A stretch of DNA of 8,670 nucleotides from Candidatus Omnitrophota bacterium. Its GTDB lineage: Bacteria > Omnitrophota > Gorgyraeia > Aquiviventales > Aquiviventaceae. This document shows positions 5,771-8,670 of this stretch, piece by piece (position 1 is the stretch's first letter; every line of letters begins with the position of its first letter). The DNA lies in the NCBI GenBank assembly GCA_020057015.1, contig JAGVGS010000171.1, positions 1 through 8,670 on the forward strand, given 5' to 3'. The notes beneath the pieces are model-generated. The model was given only the letters and a program-made list of their open reading frames with translations, did not search any database and was not told where the DNA came from. Position numbers and translations under genes: made by a program.

Positions 5771-5798
5771 GTGTTAGTGAGACAAAAAAATTTATTCC

Positions 5799-5972
5799 TT
5801 ACAAAATCCCCTTTGATTTCAAAACAATCAGATAGGCGTGGGAAGCATTTGTTTTCCCGGTCAGCCAACGGTTCACGGTCTGGACAGGGGCACCGATCTC
5901 AGCCGCCAGCTCGTACTGCTTCTTGCCTGTTTTAGCCAGGTACGCTCTGATCTGCTTCACCACGTCCTCCAT
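5799..5972 (-). CDS. 57-aa helix-turn-helix (Cro/XRE-like) regulator
   Basis: A very small DNA-binding protein, M-E-D-V-V-K to K-S-K-G-I-L. Residues 5-14 form a first helix (VKQIRAYLAK), 18-27 (KQYELAAEIG) and 29-38 (PVQTVNRWLT) read as a helix-turn-helix with the XRE-like pattern Q-x-x-L-A-x-x-I-G-x-x-x-x-T-V-x-R-W-L-x-G-K, and the end is a closing helix. At 57 residues it is near the minimum for this fold. A stop codon lies in frame 9-11 nt upstream, so ATG 5972 is the first possible start. There is no ribosome binding site, and the -10 box ends 6 nt before the ATG, so the message is probably leaderless. A palindrome in its promoter suggests self-repression. The transposase gene starts 46 nt downstream and carries part of the same site. 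Confidence 0.78.
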   Translation of the reverse strand: MEDVVKQIRAYLAKTGKKQYELAAEIGAPVQTVNRWLTGKTNASHAYLIVLKSKGIL

Positions 5973-5978
5973 ATTAGG

Positions 5979-6007
5979 AGATTAACATATGCGCTGGCGT
6001 ATGTCAA
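5979..6007 (-). promoter_or_regulatory. Promoter of the HTH regulator gene
   Basis: Minus strand: consensus -35 TTGACA (6002-6007), 17-nt spacer, weak -10 TAATCT (5979-5984), 6 nt to the ATG at 5972. Confidence 0.6.
5985..6004. promoter_or_regulatory. Probable operator of the HTH regulator
   Basis: A 20-bp inverted repeat, minus strand ACATACGC-cagc-GCATATGT with 7 of 8 arm pairs matched. It fills the spacer of the HTH promoter and touches the -35 box, the standard place for an autoregulatory repressor site. Confidence 0.55.
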
Positions 6008-6031
6008 TTTCTTTTTTTCAACAATACGATG

Positions 6032-6304
6032 CTACGTCCTAGGCTTGTTGATCCAATCCCATATCCATTTTTGCAAGTATCCCTGATGTACTGCAATGTC
6101 TAACTTGCAAATAAAAACTCGGTCTTCTCCCTTTAAGAAGGGCTTCAGTCTTTCTGCCCATATATTTGGATTGCTGCTCGTCCAAACAATCCAACAATTC
6201 GGAGCATATCTAACCCAATCAAGCGCTTTACTAAAAGTAGTTTCTAGCTCCTTTACATCAGGAGGAGAAGCCCAATGGAATCCTATATGCAAATACTGAT
6301 TCAT
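6032..6304 (-). CDS. 90-aa uncharacterised protein, ferredoxin-like-fold pattern
   Basis: No firm family. The residue pattern suggests strand (QYLHIGFHW), long helix (DVKELETTFSKALDWVRYAP), strand (CWIVWTSSN), helix (NIWAERLKPFL), strand (RVFICKLDI), then a tryptophan-rich helix (YLQKWIWDWINK). This alternating layout and the W-x-V-x-T-S strand recall small Cas2/SinR-like ferredoxin-fold proteins, but I see no catalytic signature. The many aromatic residues late in the chain suggest a binding surface. Its ATG overlaps the stop of the upstream membrane-protein gene as ATGA (6301-6304), so the two are co-translated. Base composition is more AT-rich than the flanking core genes. It ends 60 nt before the HTH gene start, leaving just room for that promoter. 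Confidence 0.65.
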   Translation of the reverse strand: MNQYLHIGFHWASPPDVKELETTFSKALDWVRYAPNCWIVWTSSNPNIWAERLKPFLKGEDRVFICKLDIAVHQGYLQKWIWDWINKPRT

Positions 6305-6687
6305 GGTGCAGCATCCGGGGGAATATCGTGCGGGGGCGGAGGAAGTGGGGGGTTAAAGGTTGGAGCCACATCAATAACAGCAGGCTTCACCTTTGCTCTT
6401 GCCTCAAATCGCTTCCATCCAGACCATTCAGCCCCATCTAAAAGCGCCATATCGGGGTATTTAATACAGAATGATCTAATTGCAAAAAACCATGCAATAC
6501 AAATAACAGCCGATGTAAGGAATGCGGCTAACCCAAGCAGCGTGCTACGGAAAGCTGCGACGCCTCCAACGAGAAGTAAGGCAACCAACACAATGGTTGA
6601 TTTACCCATGACGCCTTTGCCAAATTTGAAGGCGCCAGCCACAGGAAATTGGCGAAGAACATCTTCTATTTTGGGTTCGCCTGCCAT
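6301..6687 (-). CDS. 128-aa two-TM membrane protein with proline-rich tail
   Basis: Unrecognised by name. A soluble N-terminus (MAGEPKIEDVLRQFPVAGAF) leads to a hydrophobic hairpin at about residues 30-73 (KSTIVLVALLLVGGVAAF, then LGLAAFLTSAVICIAWFFAI). A short conserved-looking segment follows, CIKYPDMALLDGAEWSGWKRFEARAK, and a proline-rich tail PTFNPPLPPPPHDIPPDAAP. I have an impression that P-x-x-A-L-L-x-G-A-E segments after a two-TM hairpin occur in small bacterial proteins of unknown role; this needs a profile search. The gene starts next to an extended -10 promoter, has no ribosome site, and overlaps the 90-aa gene by 4 nt. It is divergent from the coiled-coil/zinc-ribbon gene across a shared palindrome. 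Confidence 0.68.
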   Translation of the reverse strand: MAGEPKIEDVLRQFPVAGAFKFGKGVMGKSTIVLVALLLVGGVAAFRSTLLGLAAFLTSAVICIAWFFAIRSFCIKYPDMALLDGAEWSGWKRFEARAKVKPAVIDVAPTFNPPLPPPPHDIPPDAAP

Positions 6688-6693
6688 GTGCGC

Positions 6694-6699
6694 ATTTTA
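6694..6699 (-). promoter_or_regulatory. Extended -10 promoter of the two-TM operon
   Basis: Minus strand TGG-TAAAAT: an extended -10 with 5 of 6 consensus bases, 6 nt before the ATG at 6687. No good -35 at 17 nt (CCTCAT), as is usual for extended -10 promoters. The message is predicted leaderless. Confidence 0.5.
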
Positions 6700-6715
6700 C
6701 CACTTCAGATAGTGG
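6700..6715. promoter_or_regulatory. Palindrome in the divergent promoter region
   Basis: CCACT-TCAGAT-AGTGG, a perfect 5-bp inverted repeat with a 6-nt spacer. It abuts the minus-strand -10 (6694-6699) and covers the possible plus-strand -35, so one bound regulator could control both operons. Confidence 0.45.
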
Positions 6716-6731
6716 CATGAGGGGTTACAAT
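6704..6731 (+). promoter_or_regulatory. Promoter of the coiled-coil/zinc-ribbon operon
   Basis: Possible -35 TTCAGA (6704-6709), 16-nt spacer, -10 TACAAT (6726-6731). Unlike its divergent partner it leaves a leader of about 17 nt with a proper ribosome site, AGGAGG (6741-6746). Confidence 0.45.
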
Positions 6732-6754
6732 GCCTGAAACAGGAGGTGAGCAAA

Positions 6755-7210
6755 ATGGGCAGCAAACTTCCCATAGAAATGAGTCAGATTCCATCACTTG
6801 TTGGCGGTGTACTCCAAACGTTAGCCAACATTCTCAACGCTAAGGACTTTGCGACGGTCCAGATGGTTATTACGAATCTCCAGCAGTCGATCTATGAGCT
6901 TCAAGCGAAAAATCTTGAGTCTCAGGAAAAGGCGGTGGAGTTGCAGAAAGACCTACTTCGCCTGCAAGCTGAGAATGACCAACTGAAGCGCAAGATAGAC
7001 GCCCACGATGAATGGGAACAGACAAAAGCGCGGTACGCTCCACACCGCACTTCGGATGGGAGTATCGTTTACCGATTGGCTCATGCTGACCCCCTCAAGC
7101 AATTATTTTGTGCCCGCTGTTTCAGTAAGCGATTGATCGTGAATCTACAACCCGGCGCTCCAGGCTGTGTGGGTTGTCCAGAATGCAATGGCCCGTACTT
7201 CAAAATCTGA
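6755..7210 (+). CDS. Coiled-coil protein with C-terminal zinc ribbon
   Basis: A 151-residue protein. After a helical N-terminus (about 10-45) comes a long, charged coiled coil at about 46-92 with heptad-like L/Q/E/K patterning (ELQAKNLESQEKAVELQKDL, then RLQAENDQLKRKI). A linker with YAPHRTSDGSIVYRL leads to cysteines C119-x2-C122 and C138-x2-C141-x2-C144, fit for one zinc ion, with a final GPYFKI. The build, coiled coil then WLCA.CY-like ribbon, is one I associate with uncharacterised accessory proteins in proteobacteria; a precise function is not known to me. ATG 6755 is chosen over GTG 6746 because AGGAGG lies 8 nt before it and GTG overlaps that site. The CxxC protein follows after 5 nt. 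Confidence 0.75.
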   Translation: MGSKLPIEMSQIPSLVGGVLQTLANILNAKDFATVQMVITNLQQSIYELQAKNLESQEKAVELQKDLLRLQAENDQLKRKIDAHDEWEQTKARYAPHRTSDGSIVYRLAHADPLKQLFCARCFSKRLIVNLQPGAPGCVGCPECNGPYFKI

Positions 7211-7215
7211 AGCTC

Positions 7216-7581
7216 ATGCCTTCGGAGAATAACGCTTGTACGTTCTGCCGGATTGACGAAACTGACCATATGATTGTGTTGGGTAAGGCGGCGGGAACGC
7301 GAATCTTGGGCAAGTATCATGGCAAGGCTACGAAGGAAGAGCTGGAGGACTTACTGGAGCAGCTGGAACACGCCGTGCAGAACCGCGGGAGTATAACCCT
7401 AGATAATCTGGTGGTACTGACAGGCAAGACGTCGGGAACGAAGGCGGATTATGTTGTCGAGTACGAAGAAGGTGCTTTAATAGTGCCGCACCTGCGGGCG
7501 TATCTTGAAAGGGTCGAAAACGGAACCGAAGCGCAGTGCGATTTAATTCAGGGAGAGAATTTCGACTTTTCTTTATCCTAG
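7216..7581 (+). CDS. 121-aa uncharacterised protein with N-terminal CxxC
   Basis: Not recognised. It opens MPSENNACTFCRIDETDHMI with a single CxxC (C8, C11), continues with a mixed strand-helix region (VLGKAAGTRILGKYHG, then KATKEELEDLLEQLEHAVQN), a segment SITLDNLVVLTGKTSGTKADYVVEYEEGALIVPHLRAYLERVE, and an acidic end (GENFDFSLS). One CxxC alone could bind zinc only as a dimer or with other residues. ATG 7216 begins 5 nt after the stop of the zinc-ribbon gene, so the pair is an operon; an in-frame start at 7174 lies inside that gene and is rejected. Codon use is moderate in GC, unlike the core. Downstream is a structured non-coding stretch. Confidence 0.68.
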   Translation: MPSENNACTFCRIDETDHMIVLGKAAGTRILGKYHGKATKEELEDLLEQLEHAVQNRGSITLDNLVVLTGKTSGTKADYVVEYEEGALIVPHLRAYLERVENGTEAQCDLIQGENFDFSLS

Positions 7582-7624
7582 ACGCCCCCCTGGCCTTTTT
7601 CGCCATCCTTCCTCCCGTAGTGTT

Positions 7625-7687
7625 CCAGCTTCCCAAGCTGGCCCCATAGCTCACTAGCCTCCGGAGCTAGTGCTTCTGGGGGCTTTT
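7625..7687 (+). terminator. Structured non-coding tail: two hairpins, tRNA-like, likely terminator
   Basis: First hairpin: CCAGC (7625-7629), loop TTCCCAA, GCTGG (7637-7641). Second: outer stem CCCCA/TGGGG (7642-7646, 7677-7681), inner stem CACTAGC/GCTAGTG (7652-7658, 7666-7672), loop CTCCGGA, then CTTTT at 7683-7687. The second could end the plus-strand operon whose last stop is at 7581. Both loops also look like tRNA anticodon loops. The remaining bases of 7582-7790 hold no gene I can support. Confidence 0.45.
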
Positions 7688-7735
7688 GGAGCCTACACCT
7701 TCCTTATACCACGGGTTTTCGGAATTTAGCCTGTC

Positions 7736-7758
7736 AAGGGGTCGGATTCTTCAGATTA
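7736..7758. repeat. Candidate dispersed-repeat end (GGGGTCGGATTCT motif)
   Basis: AAGGGGTCGGATTCTTCAGA, 33 nt beyond the stop of the PDZ gene. From general experience strings of this type recur in intergenic regions of environmental genomes near Y1-type transposases. Only one copy is seen here; compare the GGGGACAGGCACT motif at 3145-3157. Confidence 0.25.
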
Positions 7759-7790
7759 GGACACTCACCGGCGGGAAAAGCGCCACTGAC

Positions 7791-8534
7791 CTAATTAGGA
7801 GACGACCTTTCAAGTGGCTGCTTGAGCGCGGCGAGAGTGGCCTTCAGCTCATCGCGCAGTTGGATTAGCTGCGGCGTCGTCAGCGGGTAATCGAAGAGGC
7901 GCTGCAGAAAAGCACTCGCCTGCCCCAACGCGCCCAAGCCCTCGATGAGCTGCCGCTCGCGCAAGCGCTGCTGCGTCACCTGCAGCCATAAGACGCCGGC
8001 CTGCGCCGCCAGATGCGCATCGGCCGGGGTGAGGTGCAATCCATTGAGATAGGCGTTCAGTGCCTCGCCCGGCTTGCCCGCCTCCTCAAACCCCCGGCCC
8101 AGCCGCTGCCAGTACGCCGCCCCGACGCGCGCCTCGGCAAAACGCAGATCATACTCCGGAATGAATTCCACGCCCCAGCGCTCGAGCAGCGGATAGCTGT
8201 ACGCGTGCAGTTGCAGCTCGCGCCGCTGGCCGGCGCGAAACACCAGCACGCGGATGCGCGTGGCCTGGCCCTTGAGCTGCGTCGAAAGATGCGAAAACTC
8301 GTCGATGGAACGCACGTCGGCTTGCTGCACGCGCACGATGATGTCCTCCGCGCGCAAATCCGCCAGGGCCGCGGGCGCATCGGCCTCCACGCTGATGACG
8401 CGCACGCCCACCGGGCTGTCGGCCACCACAATCCCACGAAACAGCGAGGGGATCGATGCGGCGTGAGCCGCCGGCGTCCAGAGCAGCCCTGCGATGGCCA
8501 GCACGAGCCCACGCCCCGGCCGCAGAGCCTTCAT
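7791..8534 (-). CDS. Secreted PDZ-domain protein with C-terminal helical repeats
   Basis: A 247-residue exported protein. Residues 1-25 are a signal peptide (MKALRPGRG, hydrophobic LVLAIAGLLWT, cut after AHA at about 25). Residues 30-110 are a PDZ-like domain: GIVVADSPVGVRVISVEADAPAALADLRAEDIIVRVQ, with the usual carboxylate-groove and A-A-L-A-D-L-x-x-x-D-I-I pattern, ending RIRVLVFRAGQRRELQLH. Residues 135-205 are helical and TPR-like (AAYWQRLGRGFEEAGKPGEA, LNAYLNGLHLTPADAHLAAQ), and the rest is helical. No protease domain is present, so it is likely a scaffold or adaptor in the periplasm. ATG 8534 is chosen because the signal peptide starts there and its ATG overlaps the upstream stop as ATGA. 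It is GC-rich like the core genes. Confidence 0.78.
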   Translation of the reverse strand: MKALRPGRGLVLAIAGLLWTPAAHAASIPSLFRGIVVADSPVGVRVISVEADAPAALADLRAEDIIVRVQQADVRSIDEFSHLSTQLKGQATRIRVLVFRAGQRRELQLHAYSYPLLERWGVEFIPEYDLRFAEARVGAAYWQRLGRGFEEAGKPGEALNAYLNGLHLTPADAHLAAQAGVLWLQVTQQRLRERQLIEGLGALGQASAFLQRLFDYPLTTPQLIQLRDELKATLAALKQPLERSSPN

Positions 8535-8670
8535 AGCAGGGTGTTGCCTCGCAGGGCCACGTCGATGAGCAGGATCACGATCAGCAGCGGCAGCCACAGC
8601 GGCAACAGCGGCTGCTGGCTGGTGGTGGGCGTCGTGGGCGGCAAGAAGGCCGCGTCCGGGGCCGCATAGA
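8531..8670 (-). CDS. Membrane protein, C-terminal end (partial; VWA/amidotransferase-like)
   Basis: The last 45 residues of a gene that enters from the right edge, minus strand, ending at TGA 8531-8533. They read YAAPDAAFLPPTTPTTSQQ, then a membrane segment PLLPLWLPLLIVILLIDVAL and the tail RGNTLL. A single C-terminal membrane helix ending in L-x-D-V-A-L-R is typical of large anchored proteins with von Willebrand A and glutamine-amidotransferase-like domains, but only this end is visible. Its stop overlaps the PDZ-protein start by 4 nt, so the two are co-translated. Confidence 0.5.
   Translation of the reverse strand, partial: YAAPDAAFLPPTTPTTSQQPLLPLWLPLLIVILLIDVALRGNTLL

Noticed and set aside
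4671..6042. GTCCTAG direct repeat at 4671-4677 and 6036-6042 as a target-site duplication around the HTH/transposase/membrane-protein unit.
   Set aside because: Seven bases can match by chance over this distance, the repeat lies partly inside the 90-aa gene, and no inverted repeats stand next to it.
6730..6840. Short plus-strand frame from ATG 6730 overlapping the coiled-coil gene.
   Set aside because: The ATG overlaps the -10 box itself and the frame has no ribosome site or domain; the AGGAGG serves ATG 6755.
3142..7790. CRISPR array or other tandem repeats in the accessory stretch.
   Set aside because: No regularly spaced repeats were seen; the Cas2-like impression of the 90-aa protein has no array or cas1 nearby.
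7790..7799. Perfect palindrome CCTAATTAGG over the PDZ-gene stop codon as a regulatory site.
   Set aside because: It covers the last codons and stop of the gene, has no promoter nearby and no second copy.
8013..8669. 218-codon plus-strand frame opposite the PDZ gene.
   Set aside because: The minus strand has a signal peptide, a PDZ pattern and an ATGA-coupled neighbour; the plus frame is rich in Arg/His/Ala without any recognisable fold.

Overview
This looks like a chromosomal segment of a Gram-negative-type bacterium with a GC-rich core, probably an uncultivated lineage. Evidence for the type is a diderm-style lipoprotein with a cell-wall peptidase domain, an Elp3 homologue (patchily distributed in bacteria), sigma-70-like promoters, and several genes whose -10 box lies almost on the start codon. 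I cannot name the phylum.

Layout. 1-3141 is core-like and GC-rich. It holds the 3' end of elp3 (+), convergent with a minus-strand pair encoding a stand-alone Lrp/AsnC effector-binding (RAM) protein and a two-cluster ferredoxin. A divergent plus-strand operon follows: a possible leaderless 25-codon leader ORF, an SH3/NlpC-P60 lipoprotein and a DUF819 membrane protein, consistent with murein peptide cleavage and uptake. 3142-4720 reads on the minus strand: a BrnT-BrnA toxin-antitoxin pair, a small single-pass membrane protein, and LexA with a well-placed promoter and an imperfect palindrome as candidate SOS box.

4722-7790 is an accessory, more AT-rich stretch. On the minus strand, read right to left, it holds a two-gene operon (two-TM protein with proline-rich tail, then a 90-aa protein with a Cas2/SinR-like beta-alpha layout), a 57-aa helix-turn-helix repressor with its own operator, an IS1-like DDE transposase, and a two-TM protein coupled to the transposase stop. 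Divergent from the first pair are two plus-strand genes (coiled coil plus zinc ribbon; CxxC protein), ending in a heavily structured non-coding stretch with tRNA-like arms. 7791-8670 returns to GC-rich core: a secreted PDZ/helical-repeat protein, overlapped by the C-terminal end of a membrane protein that runs off the right edge.

The main leads are: the uncharacterised four-gene divergent module (6032-7581) around a shared palindromic promoter; the HTH/transposase/membrane-protein unit with a shared operator-like 9-mer; the small membrane protein behind lexA; three promoters with exactly 6 nt between the -10 hexamer and ATG; and the tRNA-like structures beside the island edge. All functional readings beyond the named families are inference.
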